From: Gimesia sp. | GTDB lineage: Bacteria; Planctomycetota; Planctomycetia; Planctomycetales; Planctomycetaceae | Assembly: GCF_040219335.1 (NCBI RefSeq) | Contig: NZ_JAVJSQ010000029.1 | Coordinates: 496,001-560,000, forward strand | DNA: 64,000 bases | Direction: 5' to 3' | Part shown: one piece after another, positions 1 through 10,400 of the stretch | How positions within the stretch are numbered: the stretch's first letter is position 1 | How the letters are laid out: each line of letters begins with the position of its first letter | Program-made: the position numbers and the translations under genes | Notes under the pieces: model-generated | Database searches by the model: none | Seen by the model: only the letters and a program-made list of their open reading frames with translations | Told to the model about the DNA's origin: nothing

Positions 1-257
1 TGCGGGCAATCGGAGGCATTTCCGGCAGATAATCCTGTGCTTCGTCAAAATCTTTGACACAGAGCACCAGCGGATCTGCATTCCCGGCAAGATCTTTAAG
101 TTTTTGCATGCCATCCGGACTCAAAGCCTGTCCTGCAATGACATAAGCGGTTGCCGTTGGAAACGCAACTAATTCGCCTTTAGCAAGGTACTGGACTGCC
201 AGATGGATCACATCACGGATATCGTCAGTCTGTTTTAAATTGATCCGTTCGGTCATT
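1..257 (-). CDS. Sua5/YciO/YrdC-type protein, N-terminal part (cut by window edge)
   Basis: The gene reads leftward from an ATG at 257 and leaves the window without a stop, so only about 85 residues are visible. The segment with VAFPTATAYVIAG (residues about 31-43) resembles the start of the YrdC fold, whose members make threonylcarbamoyl-AMP for the t6A modification of tRNA. The family usually shows FPTETVYGLG and then a KxR motif; here these are altered (ATAY, and GNAD where KGRP-like residues are expected). It may therefore be a diverged paralogue or the YrdC half of a fusion protein rather than the main TsaC. The divergent neighbour is a methyltransferase. Family is moderately sure, exact role is not. 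Confidence 0.6.
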
Positions 258-634
258 GAACAATTTAAGCCTTAGATTTTCTGCAGAAATTGTTTTGCGG
301 CGCAATTCAACGGTCAAAAAAGTAAGATTTTCGATCCCGCGACGAATCACGATTCAGGTCTAACTGCTTAGGAAATACTGATTTGAATCTGTCCCAATGC
401 ACTTGATCATAACCGGCGCAATTCGATTGATCAAGCTGCTGGAATAATTGACTCTCTTAAGGTATTATCATTAGGAAGTTTATAACGCTTGCGTAAAAAG
501 TGTTCTTACGTGATTTTTAAGAAATCAGGAATACCTGACGCGTTGACCAGGGCCCCTTGTTAGGATGGGGGACTGTTTCAGTCCTGCATCTGCTCTAAAC
601 AGCATTCCTTCCGGTTTCACAAGCACAGTGCACT
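258..634. other. Intergenic region between divergent genes
   Basis: 377 bases without a credible gene, holding the promoters of the leftward YrdC-type gene and the rightward methyltransferase. An imperfect hairpin lies at 492-510 (8-base arms with one mismatch, 3-base loop). I found no pair of -35/-10 boxes with good spacing. Confidence 0.5.
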
Positions 635-1420
635 ATGGCTCCATTAAGTTCTCCCCAAAAAAATAATCCAAAGCGGCAACGCCTCAAACAATCCATTCGC
701 TCACTGATCGAATTTCGTGGTGCTTCTGAATTGGATCAGAACCAGTTTCAGTCGACTGCTCGGAAATTATATGACGGTCCGGCAGGAGCAGTGCTCTATC
801 TGGCCAGTAAACTATCACTGCATGATCCTCTGGTAGGGCGGATTCTCAAAACTCGTCGTTTCGATGTGACCGAGTTTCGGAATATCCTGGATATCGGCGC
901 TGGTGCCGGACAGATTTTGGGACATCTGCTGCGGGAAACGCATCCCGAAGCAAGATTAGTCGCCTGTGATCTCTCACACCAGATGTTGAAACGGGCGCGA
1001 ACCCGTATGGGAAGTCCACGTCCGGATTATCTTTCAGCAGATTTGACCTGTCTGCCATTTCAGGATGAATCTTTTGACTGTGTTACCTGTGGCTGGGTGC
1101 TGGAATACTTGACGGATCCCCGCCATGGCCTGTCAGAAATTCACCGTGTTCTGCAGCCCGGTGGCAGCCTGTTTCTGATGGCTACCGAAGATCGTCTGTC
1201 CGGAATGCTCAACAGTGCAACCTGGAAGTGCAAAACCTATAATCGGATTGAGCTCCAGCAGGCCTTCGAAGAGACCGGGCTGCCCTGGAAAGAGCAGCAC
1301 TGGTTCACACCGATCCATCAGTTCCTGAAACTGGGCGGAATCATTGTCGAAGCGACTAAACCGCTGGAGGCTTCTGAAGAACTTACAGCAGATACCGTTT
1401 CCGCGACAACTCAGTCCTGA
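635..1420 (+). CDS. Class I SAM-dependent methyltransferase
   Basis: A 261-residue soluble protein of the Methyltransf_11 type. Motif I, NILDIGAGAGQ, is at residues 83-93 and forms the SAM loop; the region with DYLSADLTCLPF followed by FDCVTCGWVLEY matches the later acidic and strand-4 motifs. The substrate cannot be read from the sequence. The N-terminal 30 residues are basic and low in complexity. Its last 10 bases overlap the 3' end of the convergent phosphatase gene, so the two transcripts are antisense at their tails. No partner gene indicates whether it acts on a small molecule, quinone or protein. Confidence 0.8.
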   Translation: MAPLSSPQKNNPKRQRLKQSIRSLIEFRGASELDQNQFQSTARKLYDGPAGAVLYLASKLSLHDPLVGRILKTRRFDVTEFRNILDIGAGAGQILGHLLRETHPEARLVACDLSHQMLKRARTRMGSPRPDYLSADLTCLPFQDESFDCVTCGWVLEYLTDPRHGLSEIHRVLQPGGSLFLMATEDRLSGMLNSATWKCKTYNRIELQQAFEETGLPWKEQHWFTPIHQFLKLGGIIVEATKPLEASEELTADTVSATTQS

Positions 1421-2331
1421 TAACGGACCTGACTCCAGTCTTTTGCCAGTTCACAGAGTGTTTTTAACGTCTCTGGATTGGCGCTGCAGGCGGTGATACC
1501 GGGCAGACGCAGCATGTCAGCCCGCTCGTCGAGCCAGTGTTCGTGAAAGTTGACCGGTTCGCCATTGTGTACCCAGACCGCATCGCCACCCAGAATGCGG
1601 GCGATGTGCAGTGAGACCGGAAAGTCGTAGACATTCGGGGTGTGGATCAGCGAACCGCCAAAGGCCCCTGTTGCCAGGTGGTCGTAGATACTGCCTGGCA
1701 TTTCATCCGGTGGGACTCCCTGCAGTCCGGTTTCGGTCACCAATCGGGCGTTCGATGTATCTTTATCCTGGAAGCCGATCAGGTAGATGCGTGGTGAATC
1801 GGGGCGGGTCTGAGGATCGATGACAGGCATCGCATCCAGCACTTCCCGGGCGGGGCGGCTCAGGTCATCTGGACCACAGATCACTTTTTTGTGTACTGCT
1901 TCTACCCAGGTGCCCTGTTCTCCTGTTTCCGGAATATAAACCAGTGAATAGTGGACTGTTTCACTATCGCGCAGATGAACCATGACACAGTAACCGTTGG
2001 CTGTTTTATCGCGATACTGTTTAGTGCCATCAATCGGATCGATCGAGAGTACATAGGGAGAGTCTTCTGAGAAGCGATCCAGGTCTCCGGTTTTCTCTTC
2101 GGCTTCGATGCGGCACTCACGAAAAATGGGATCGCGATCACGTAAGGCAGCGACAATCAATTCCTGCAATGTCAGATCAGCCAAAGTCAGGGCATCAGTG
2201 AGGGCACTGCCCGATGATTTATTCTCGACGGCGATATTAAAATTTCGCAGCCGTTTCGCGATGGCACCGGACCAGCGGAGGATCTCGGGAAGATGGGCCT
2301 GTAATGCGTCGAGCAGAGGATTGAGTTCCAT
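1411..2331 (-). CDS. Inositol monophosphatase / 3'(2'),5'-bisphosphate nucleotidase family phosphatase
   Basis: 306 residues with the family's metal-binding motifs: acidic EEK at about 78-80 and DPIDGT at 98-103, the core Mg2+ site of IMPase, CysQ and FBPase-like enzymes. The C-terminal WDxxA-like motif is weak (YDFPVSLHIARILGG). Members hydrolyse inositol phosphates, PAP/PAPS or related sugar phosphates; which one applies here is open. It lies last in a leftward group with a RimK-like ligase (46 bases upstream), Mch and a DapA-like lyase, so it may be co-transcribed with C1-transfer genes. The start ATG at 2331 gives the normal family length. Confidence 0.8.
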   Translation of the reverse strand: MELNPLLDALQAHLPEILRWSGAIAKRLRNFNIAVENKSSGSALTDALTLADLTLQELIVAALRDRDPIFRECRIEAEEKTGDLDRFSEDSPYVLSIDPIDGTKQYRDKTANGYCVMVHLRDSETVHYSLVYIPETGEQGTWVEAVHKKVICGPDDLSRPAREVLDAMPVIDPQTRPDSPRIYLIGFQDKDTSNARLVTETGLQGVPPDEMPGSIYDHLATGAFGGSLIHTPNVYDFPVSLHIARILGGDAVWVHNGEPVNFHEHWLDERADMLRLPGITACSANPETLKTLCELAKDWSQVRYQD

Positions 2332-2377
2332 GGTTTTGAATCTTTATTGTTAGCTGTGATAGAGATTAAATCGTAAA

Positions 2378-3301
2378 TCAGGTCTGGCTGGCACCTGCAT
2401 TGTTTCGTTTCTGTTCCAGATATTCAATCACCAGTGCAGCCACATTCACATTTGTGGCTGATTGCAGTCCTCTCCAGCCTGGTACCGCATTGACTTCGAG
2501 TAGATAACGGGTCTCAGGTTCATCGACGGGAGTCAACAGATCAACGCCCGCGAATTCGGCCTGGGTCAGTTCGCAGGCCCGCAACGCCAGTTGAACTTCA
2601 GACTCTGTCGGCAAGTAAGCTTCCGCTCGTCCCTGACGGGAAATGTTGGTTCGAAAATCGCTCTGATTGTGTCTGCGGATTGCTCCAATGACGGAACCAT
2701 TGAGAATCAGAATTCGCAGGTCGTAGCCCGGGTGGGGAATGTAACGCTGCAGATAGATGACAGCCTGTGTGCGTTCGAGTGTGCGGAATGAGCGATAAGC
2801 AAGATCGGAATCGCTGATCCGGAAGATGCCACGCCCCTCAGAACCAAACAGCGGTTTGACGACGACGTCTCCCCCCAAATCCTCGAAACGTTGCATTGCC
2901 GCTTCTGAGGATTCACAGACTGCGGTCGCAGGAACAGGCAATCCTGCCGCCGACAGGCGGGAAGTTGTCAGATATTTATCGACTGCGCACTCTATGGCCC
3001 GGGGAGTGTTGAATACAGTCACGCCTGCCTGTTCCAGACGCCCCAGCAGATCCATGCGAAAGATAACCTGTTCCAGCGAGCCGGGAGGCATCGTGCGAAT
3101 GATCAGGGCATCAAACTGATTGAGATCAATCTGACACTCTTCTGCATCATAGCTGCTGAACTGCTCTACAGAACAGCCGGGGAGCCAGGCTGCGAGATCC
3201 CGGAATTCGAGAGTGCAGGACGAATGCCCGCGTGCTTCTGCAGCCTGCTGAAGTTCACGGCAGTACCAGCTTCCCTGATTTCCCAGAATGGCAATCCGCA
3301 C
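2378..3301 (-). CDS. RimK-like ATP-grasp ligase (candidate H4MPT-pathway glutamate ligase)
   Basis: 307 residues with the ATP-grasp fold of the RimK/LysX/MptN group. VVVKPLFGSEGRGI (about residues 145-158) is the nucleotide-binding lysine and glycine loop, and LLEVNAVPGWRGL near residue 270 carries the metal-binding E-x-N. RimK-like enzymes add glutamate to peptides or cofactors; MptN does so to tetrahydromethanopterin. It follows mch by 44 bases, and ATP-grasp genes are known beside mch in methylotroph clusters, so a role in making or modifying the C1 carrier is the best inference. Alternatives are ribosomal or other peptide glutamylation. Confidence 0.75.
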   Translation of the reverse strand: MRIAILGNQGSWYCRELQQAAEARGHSSCTLEFRDLAAWLPGCSVEQFSSYDAEECQIDLNQFDALIIRTMPPGSLEQVIFRMDLLGRLEQAGVTVFNTPRAIECAVDKYLTTSRLSAAGLPVPATAVCESSEAAMQRFEDLGGDVVVKPLFGSEGRGIFRISDSDLAYRSFRTLERTQAVIYLQRYIPHPGYDLRILILNGSVIGAIRRHNQSDFRTNISRQGRAEAYLPTESEVQLALRACELTQAEFAGVDLLTPVDEPETRYLLEVNAVPGWRGLQSATNVNVAALVIEYLEQKRNNAGASQT

Positions 3302-3345
3302 GAAACTTGTTCCTGGCTAAACGGGATCGGAAACAGGTGGCTGTA

Positions 3346-4296
3346 TCAGAAGCCGAAGCTCTGTTTGAGCAGATCGGGATTCATCTCGCCGAACCGAAAG
3401 ACATTACCGGTCTCCAGGTTCTGCAACGTGACAACGGCAGGACTGAAGAAACTCGGGTCGATTTCATAAAAGTCATGGTTGGCTTCTGCAAAGACATCCA
3501 GAAACGGTTTGCCATAACAGGCTGCCGAACAGGAGGGGAGCGAAGGGCCAATCTCCTGCAGCGATTCGTCGTCGCCGACAACCCAGAGTGTGACGGCACT
3601 GCCATATAGAATCGCATCATTAGTGCGTCCGATGCCCGTCAGGTGATCTTTGGCGACAGGTGCCAGCGGTGCGGTACCGAAGCCCGCCTGGACGCGATGA
3701 ACGTCAAACTGGCTTTCAAACAATTTATGCATGGCCGTCTCTACCGAGCGGGCAATCACCTGAATGTTACCGGCGAGGCTCGACGTGGGAGCAACCAGGA
3801 GCATGATGTTCTTCGGATCGACGCCCGTCGATTGTGCAATTTTATCGACCACGTTAATATCTGGCAGTGTATTGGATTCCAGAACACCGACCGTTTTCTC
3901 AGGCGACTCACCAAAGGCAAGAATTCGGTACAGATCTTCGACTTCGGCAGCAGCCCGCATCGGGCCGGAGCCCATAGCGAAGAATTTGCCGACATCAATT
4001 TTCCATCCGGCATACTGACTCAGGAGACAGGATTCGACTGCATGATCAGTCTGCACCTGCAGGTAGGGGAGCGGTAGACCGTCGAGTTCTCCGGGAACCA
4101 GTTTTACTTCGCCGAGGTCCGCCATACAGATCCGTGCCAGGAGCAGGCCTGCCTGGATTCCCGCCGGTGTTTCTATACCGCAATCAACGACAATGGCGCC
4201 GTTCTCCAGGGCATGCGGAAAGACTTTCAGTTCGCCGGACCTGGCCAGCAGCTGTTCTGTCAGCTGACACGCCCGTTCGTTTAAAACACCGCTCAT
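3346..4296 (-). CDS. mch: Methenyltetrahydromethanopterin cyclohydrolase
   Basis: 316 residues, the usual length of Mch, which interconverts methenyl-H4MPT and formyl-H4MPT in the cytoplasm. Recognised from family-typical stretches: IVVDCGIETPAG near 30-43, FAMGSGPMRAAA near 109-120, the region LLVAPTSSLAGNIQV and the late YGKPFLDVFAEANHDFYEID segment. Planctomycetes are among the few bacteria outside proteobacteria known to carry H4MPT C1 genes, used for formaldehyde oxidation or detoxification. Other pathway genes (fae, mtdB, fhc) are not in this window. It is flanked by a DapA-type lyase 62 bases upstream and an ATP-grasp ligase downstream, all leftward. Confidence 0.92.
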   Translation of the reverse strand: MSGVLNERACQLTEQLLARSGELKVFPHALENGAIVVDCGIETPAGIQAGLLLARICMADLGEVKLVPGELDGLPLPYLQVQTDHAVESCLLSQYAGWKIDVGKFFAMGSGPMRAAAEVEDLYRILAFGESPEKTVGVLESNTLPDINVVDKIAQSTGVDPKNIMLLVAPTSSLAGNIQVIARSVETAMHKLFESQFDVHRVQAGFGTAPLAPVAKDHLTGIGRTNDAILYGSAVTLWVVGDDESLQEIGPSLPSCSAACYGKPFLDVFAEANHDFYEIDPSFFSPAVVTLQNLETGNVFRFGEMNPDLLKQSFGF

Positions 4297-4358
4297 GGTT
4301 TATTCAATTCATTCCACATTCAGGTTGGTATGGCAGGCACTCGATGGAGCCAATCTCA

Positions 4359-5279
4359 TCAGAGACAGCCGACTTCTTTCATAATCGTTTCGGTGCGTTC
4401 AATCAGTTCGGGTGTGCAGGCAGGGAACGGATGGAACAGGGTATCATTCTCAATGATGCCGCGGAGACGCAGTGCGGTTTTCATCGAGCCGATAATGTAA
4501 CCCACATTCATGGTTCCGTCAGGGCAAACGAAGACTTCGAACAATCTGACAATGGCTTCCTGAAGACGAACTGCTTCCTGGTGATTCCCAGCAGCAGCAG
4601 CTTCATAAAGTTGTACGAATAGTTCTGGACCTACGTTTGCCAGGCCAGGAACGGTACCGTCTGCTCCTGCCATCATGACGGCATGGACCAGCATTTCGGC
4701 ACCCGTGAAGAGCTTCATTCCGGGAGGCTTGCTGGCAACAAGTCGATGGAAACCGACGGCATCACCGCTGGAATCTTTGACTCCGATAATCGTGCCTTCT
4801 TTCCCCAGAGTCATGAGAGTGTCGAGTTCGATTTTTATCTTTGTCATGACAGGGATGTCATAAGCAAAGATCGGAATGTCGACTGCTTCCCGAATTGTGC
4901 GATAGTGGACGAGCATGTCTTTCTGGCTCGCCGGATAGTAATAAGGAGGGCAGACAACGACTGCATCCGCACCCTGATCTTTGGCGACCTTGGCCTGTGC
5001 GATAATCTGTTCGGTTCCCGGGGCAATCACGCCCACCAGTAATGGGACGCTGCCATCCACCACTTTAACGGCGATTTCGGTGGCCTCTTCCCGATCTGGC
5101 TCGCAGAGCAGGGGACCTTCACCTGAGGTGCCGAACAGGAACAGTCCGTGCGCGCCTTGTTTCAGCATGAAACGGTAGACGGATTCTGCTGACGCTGCAT
5201 CCAGCCTGCGTTCGGACGTCAGTGGTGTAATGACCGGAGGGAGGACTCCCTTCAGTTGAGTGGAAAGATCAATTGTCAT
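4359..5279 (-). CDS. DapA-family aldolase/lyase (dihydrodipicolinate synthase-like)
   Basis: 306 residues from the ATG at 5279; the open frame runs further upstream but that part has no family similarity. The TIM-barrel family motifs are GTSGEGPLL at 50-58, Tyr140 in FAYDIP and the Schiff-base lysine Lys168 in IIGVKDSSGD. Family members include DapA, N-acetylneuraminate lyase, 4-hydroxy-2-oxoglutarate aldolase and KDG aldolase; the second motif reads TSGE rather than the TTGE common in DapA, so the substrate is uncertain. It is first in the leftward run that contains mch. It could supply lysine/diaminopimelate biosynthesis or degrade a sugar acid. Confidence 0.82.
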   Translation of the reverse strand: MTIDLSTQLKGVLPPVITPLTSERRLDAASAESVYRFMLKQGAHGLFLFGTSGEGPLLCEPDREEATEIAVKVVDGSVPLLVGVIAPGTEQIIAQAKVAKDQGADAVVVCPPYYYPASQKDMLVHYRTIREAVDIPIFAYDIPVMTKIKIELDTLMTLGKEGTIIGVKDSSGDAVGFHRLVASKPPGMKLFTGAEMLVHAVMMAGADGTVPGLANVGPELFVQLYEAAAAGNHQEAVRLQEAIVRLFEVFVCPDGTMNVGYIIGSMKTALRLRGIIENDTLFHPFPACTPELIERTETIMKEVGCL

Positions 5280-5614
5280 GAGTTGTGTACCAAGAGTCTG
5301 TGTTGAACTAAACGGAACAGCGGTCCTGAGCAGGTTCGATTCTGGACCTCTGTTATACCAAACTGGAAACCAGGATGCGATGATTCCAGGGGATTGACTC
5401 CCGGAATCAGACACACAGCCTGCTATGGGTTGCCACCGATGGTCTGTTATGACGGTCAGGCGGGTTTTCGGGACTGTAGTGGCTGATCGGAACAGGCAAG
5501 CAGACAAATTTCCAGAAGAGAAAGCGAGGCCGTTCGGGTTCCCTGAAAATCTTGATTGACGGCTCAAGAAAAAACTGGAGAGTGCCCGGACGGGCTCGGT
5601 ATAATTCAGCTGCT
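5280..5614. other. Intergenic region between divergent genes
   Basis: 335 bases between the leftward lyase and the rightward zinc-ribbon gene. A perfect TATAAT lies at 5600-5605, only ten bases before the ATG at 5615, without a -35 box at the normal distance. Otherwise I see nothing in it. Confidence 0.45.
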
Positions 5615-5902
5615 ATGAAAAACGAACACGCAACGACAATCTGTCTGGAACATCAGTCTGCTGAGACGCAGGCGACTCCCCATGGGACGGTCTGCCCGCG
5701 CTGCAAACAGAGACTGTATACGAATCCTCCCGAGGGCAATCTGATGAGCTTCTGGGAAAGTCAGCCTGTGGCTTACACGCTGGAACGGGAGCCCTGCTTT
5801 GCGTATTCGCTTCTGTGGGAGAACTTTCGCATACGATCACTGCATCTGCCGGATGCCTCTACAGCAGACGAGCCTGCAAAACAGCTGAAGTCTCACTTCT
5901 GA
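5615..5902 (+). CDS. Small putative zinc-binding protein, unknown function
   Basis: 95 residues from the ATG at 5615; an in-frame ATG lies at 5552 but it has no ribosome binding site and the residues before 5615 look non-coding. Cys10 and His13 (CLEH) and Cys27 and Cys30 (CPRC) could hold one zinc ion in a ribbon. The rest, with FWESQPVAYTLERE, has no motif I know. It stands alone between a divergent lyase gene and the convergent DUF1445 gene (9 bases apart). I do not recognise the family, and expression is not certain. Confidence 0.45.
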   Translation: MKNEHATTICLEHQSAETQATPHGTVCPRCKQRLYTNPPEGNLMSFWESQPVAYTLEREPCFAYSLLWENFRIRSLHLPDASTADEPAKQLKSHF

Positions 5903-5911
5903 ACCCGCGAT

Positions 5912-6709
5912 TTAGCGCGTGGCCAGTTGTTCGTCTTTCCAGTCAGTGACGAACATGCAGCCGGGACTGTGCGTGATCGCAAATTCCGGCTTCGCTTCCA
6001 TCAACACCGTCTGCGGCGTCACTCCACAGGCCCAGAAGACAGGTAATTCACCCTCATGGACCGGAACGGGGTCTCCAAAATCCGGCTGGCCCAGATCGGC
6101 AATTCCCAATTGGTCGGGAAAACCCAGATGCACTGGTTCCCCATGGACAGCCGGGAAACGCCCCGTGATCTGGATCGCGCGGATCGCATCGGCCGGGAGA
6201 AAGGGACGCATGGAAACGACCAGTGGACCGGAAAAGATCCCCGCTGATTCACAAGAAACATTCGTGCGATACATGGGGACGTTAACGCCCAGATCGATGT
6301 GTCTCACAGGCAGTCCTGCACGAATCATTTCTGCTTCGAAAGTGAACGAGCAACCGATCAGAAATGCCACCAGGTCGTCCTGCCAGAGGTGGGAGATGCT
6401 TGTTGGTTCTTCTACCAGTTCACCCGATTCCCAGACGCGGTAACGGGGCAGGTCGGTCCTCAAGTCCGCGTCGGGAGTCGACTGCCGCGGGCAGGGATCT
6501 CCGGCATTCGTCACTTCCAGAACAGGGCAGGGTTTTGGGTTTTTCGCACAGAACTCGCGAAAGTGAGCTGCCTCGGCTTCATGAAGGATCACCAGATTCG
6601 CCTGGGCGAACCCGGGAGCGAGTCCCGAGGTCTGCCCGGAGAACTGATCGGTACGACAGGCTTCACGCACAGCCGCACCGGTTAACAGTGAAGCACGATC
6701 AATGCTCAT
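5912..6709 (-). CDS. DUF1445 / YcsI-family putative hydro-lyase
   Basis: 265 residues, the normal length for the family. Typical stretches are the N-terminal [16 protein letters not shown] opening, [19 protein letters not shown] near residue 105-125, NVPMYRTN, and the C-terminal block FWACGVTPQ ... [12 protein letters not shown]. Family members are annotated as hydro-lyases; a mitochondrial relative acts as D-glutamate cyclase, giving 5-oxo-D-proline. That link is worth noting because a 5-oxoprolinase-type gene lies just upstream in the same direction, beyond the cyclophilin gene. It starts 5 bases after the cyclophilin stop, so the two are likely co-transcribed. Confidence 0.85.
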   Translation of the reverse strand: MSIDRASLLTGAAVREACRTDQFSGQTSGLAPGFAQANLVILHEAEAAHFREFCAKNPKPCPVLEVTNAGDPCPRQSTPDADLRTDLPRYRVWESGELVEEPTSISHLWQDDLVAFLIGCSFTFEAEMIRAGLPVRHIDLGVNVPMYRTNVSCESAGIFSGPLVVSMRPFLPADAIRAIQITGRFPAVHGEPVHLGFPDQLGIADLGQPDFGDPVPVHEGELPVFWACGVTPQTVLMEAKPEFAITHSPGCMFVTDWKDEQLATR

Positions 6710-6714
6710 CGCGG

Positions 6715-7251
6715 TTATTTTTCCTTGGCGATCACTTCGGAACCCGTGATTTTGACTTCATCCAGTGGACGATCACCGTGGTCGGTATCGACATTACCAA
6801 TTTCGAGTACGACGGCTTCGCTCTCTTTGTCGCTGGTTCTGCCAAAGACGGTATAGGAGTTGTCCAGGTGAGGTACGCGGCCCAGGCAGATGAAGAACTG
6901 AGAACCAGCGGAATTCGGGTCACTAGTGCGAGCCATCGAGAGCACGCCGGTTTCGTGGGGAATATTGTTGAATTCCGCGTCGATCGTGTAACCCGGACCA
7001 CCAGTGCCTGTGCCTTGGGGGCAGCCGACCTGGATCACGAAATCGGGAATAACACGGTGGAAGATAATCCCGTCATAGAATCCGATTTTTGTCAGTCCGA
7101 TCAGGTTCTTGCAGTGCCCGGGAGCCACATCGGGATAGAGGTCCATGCGAATGGTTCCCTTGGTGGTTTCAAAGACGACCTGGTAGTCAAACTTATCGAA
7201 ATCAACATCAGCCAACGCGGCATCAACTTCGGCGCGACGGTTTTGAGACAC
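6715..7251 (-). CDS. Cyclophilin-type peptidyl-prolyl cis-trans isomerase
   Basis: 178 residues from a GTG at 7251, chosen because an AAGGAAG Shine-Dalgarno lies about seven bases upstream and the cyclophilin fold begins soon after; an open frame up to 7329 has no such site. Catalytic-fold residues are visible: [17 protein letters not shown] (Arg and Phe of the active site), [18 protein letters not shown] and [10 protein letters not shown]. There is no signal peptide, so it is probably cytoplasmic. It is followed 5 bases later by the DUF1445 gene. Confidence 0.9.
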   Translation of the reverse strand: MSQNRRAEVDAALADVDFDKFDYQVVFETTKGTIRMDLYPDVAPGHCKNLIGLTKIGFYDGIIFHRVIPDFVIQVGCPQGTGTGGPGYTIDAEFNNIPHETGVLSMARTSDPNSAGSQFFICLGRVPHLDNSYTVFGRTSDKESEAVVLEIGNVDTDHGDRPLDEVKITGSEVIAKEK

Positions 7252-7424
7252 GGTACTCTTCCTTCTTAGATTTTGTTCTATAAATAGTGAGTGATACGTT
7301 TCTATTGGGTATAGCGCTACCTTACCCACTGCAGGGCGAAATCACAAAGCAGAACTCCCGATTATTAAATGAGAGGTCCCAATTAACGTCAGCTAATTCA
7401 CGGCAACAGTGAACAAACTGTTGG

Positions 7425-10400
7425 TCACTTTGCTGGTGTGTTACCGGGTGTCCCGTAGCCACCGCCACCTGGCGTTTTGATGGTCAATGTATCGCCCGCA
7501 TCTACAGAAATGGAGAGTTTCCCTCCCAGCGATTCCTCGGTCGACGTGCCTGCTTTCTGCAGCAGATTCTCGCCGATCTGTCCCGGTTCTCCTCCATCCA
7601 GGCCGAAGGGAGCGTAGTCGCCCCGTCGTTCAGAGAGCAGCGAGATTCGCAGCGGTTTCAGGAATTCGATCCGTCGGACGATGCCGTCACCTCCCCGGTG
7701 TTGACCTGCTCCTCCAGACCCGGTGCGGATCGAGAATTCATGCAGTCTGACCGGGTAGCGACGTTCGATAATCTCGGCATCGGTCAGTCGGGTATTGGTC
7801 ATATGCGTGTGGACGGCGTCAGTACCAGCGCTGTCTGCGGTCGCGCCACTACCACCGCAGATGGTTTCGTAGTAGCCGAATGTCTCATCGCCGAAAGTGA
7901 GATTATTCATCGTTCCCTGGCTGGCAGCTGCTTTACCCAACGCTCCGAGCAGAGTATCGACGGTTCGCTGCGAGGTTTCCACGTTGCCTCCCACCATCGC
8001 GGCACATTTGGCGGGAGAATCCCGTTCTGGAGGATTCAGGAAGCATTCAGGCAGTATGATTTCGACCGGAGCCAGTACGCCGCTGTTGAGCGGAATGTCT
8101 TCCTGAATCAGACAGCGAAAGACATAGAGCACTGCCGCGTTCACAATGGCGCGATTCGCATTCAGGTTGGTCTCCAGCACCGGTCCGGTGCCAGTGAAGT
8201 CGACAATGGCACGACTCCCCTGAATGGAGATTTTCACACAGAGCGGCGCACCATTATCAAGATGATCGGTAAACGAATAGTCGCCGTCTTCAATCGAAAT
8301 CAGTGCGAGCTGCATCTTTTCGGTGGCTGCCTGCTGAATGTGTTTCATGTAAGCCTGGACGACCGGCAGGGAATAGCGATGCACGAGATCATTCAGCAAA
8401 GTGACACCACAATTATTCGCCGCAACCTGCGCGGAGACATCTGACAGGTTATCAGCCACTGAACGCGAAGGATGTTCGCCAGAAAGTAACAGTTCGCGGA
8501 GTTCCGCTTCACGGGAGGTGCCATGGTCGACCAGTTTGAAGTTTCGAATCAATACACCTTCATCGGCCAGTGTCTTAGAGAAGGGGGGCATACTACCGGG
8601 AACAATTCCACCGATCTCGGCATGATGTGCGCGGCTGGCGGTAAAAAATACGAGTTCTCCGCTTTCCGGATGATGCACAGGAGTGATCACGGTTACGTCG
8701 GGCAGATGGGAACCACCTCGATAGGGATCGTTGGTTACGAACACATCTCCCGGTCCCAGGTCCGGATTATCGGCGATGATCCGCTTTACCGTTTCACTCA
8801 TGGCTCCCAGGTGAACGGGGATGTGGGGCGCATTTACGACGAGGTCTCCCGTTGCGGAGAAGACAGCGCAACTGAAGTCCAGTCTCTCTTTGACGTTGGT
8901 GGAAATCGATGTTTTCTGGAGAGTGATTCCCATCTGCTCGGCGATGGACGCGAACAGGTTGTTGAAGATTTCCAGCATGACAGGATCGGCTTCGGTACTG
9001 ATATCTGCATGCCCGCCTGACTGCGGAGAGGTCTCCCGCATCAATGTTTCTCCGCGGGACAGAATCTCTGCAGTGAAGCCGGGATCGATAATCACCGTCG
9101 AGATCGCTTCACAGATGATCGCGGGGCCTGCGAGCTGATCGCCGGGCTGCAGGTCTTCCCGCAGATAAACGGCGGTCTCCTGAGCCTGTCCCTGAAAGTA
9201 GGCTGTTGTAGTTTCAACAGGTTGAGGGGTACGCGAGACCGGCTCCTTTGCGGGTAAATGGGGTTCTTCCATCAGTCCGACGATTTCCGTACGGATTGCA
9301 GTAACCTCAATTTCGCGGGCCGTGTGTTTGTAGCCATAGAGTCGCTGATGTTCCTGTTCGAACTGCGTACGCTCATCCAGTCCCTGCTGGCAACGAACCT
9401 GTATCGTGGCGTCGGTGCCAAGGTAACGCATCTCAAGGGAATGTTCGGGGTCTTTGATCCGTTCCGGAGGAATACCTTCCGCGCGGACTTCGTCGTAAAC
9501 ACTCTGGTCGAGCGCTGCAAAGCGGTTCTGCAGTTCCTGCTGTAATTTATCTGACCAGGTCTCAAGAACCGACTGCTGACCAAAACGGCGTACATCGGCC
9601 TGCCCGATACCAAAGGCACTGAGGATACCGGAATAAGGATGGATCAGTACTTCGTGAATTCCCAGAGAACGGGCGATGGCACACGCATGTTGAGAACCGG
9701 CGCCGCCAAAACTGACCAGCACGTAGTCTGCAGGATCGTAACCACGGGCTACGGAAATGTTGCGGATCGCACGTACCATGTTGGCATTGGCGATCTGCAG
9801 GAACCCCTCAGCCAGTTCGAGGGGAGTGTATGTTTTTCCCATCGGGGAGGCGGCAATTTCCTCGCAGAGCGCCGTCAGACGCTGTTCGACCGCACCATGA
9901 TCGAGAGCAAACGGGAATCTGCTTGGGAGAATCTTTCCGAGGAAAAGATTCAGGTCAGTCACTGTCAGGGGGCCACCTCGTCCATAGCAGGCAGGGCCCG
10001 GATCCGCGCCTGCACTGGCGGGGCCGACGTGGAGCTTGATGCCGTCAAATCCGCAGATACTTCCCCCGCCGGCTGCGACGGTTTCGATGCTCAGCATCGG
10101 GGCAACGATCCGCACGCCGGCTTTACGGGTTTCGAATTCCCGCTCATAGACGCCGTCAAAGCGAGAGACATCGGTGCTGGTCCCTCCCATATCAAAGCCG
10201 ATCGAACGGGGGAAACCAGCTATTTCAGCGACTCGGGAATAACCTATCACACCTCCCGCGGGGCCCGAGAGGATGCTGTCTTTGCCGACGAAATGGGACG
10301 CGTCAACCAGACCGCCGGCGGAGGTCATCAGTTTGAGTTCGCAATTTTCCAGCGGAGTGCGGAGCTTCTTAATGTAGTCTTTAAGGATCGGATTCAGGTA

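Noticed and set aside
3643-4077. 144-residue + strand frame opposite mch
   Set aside because: Shadow of mch, no motif or ribosome site.
6364-7269. 301-residue + strand frame across the DUF1445 and cyclophilin genes
   Set aside because: Spans two well-recognised genes on the other strand and has no motif.
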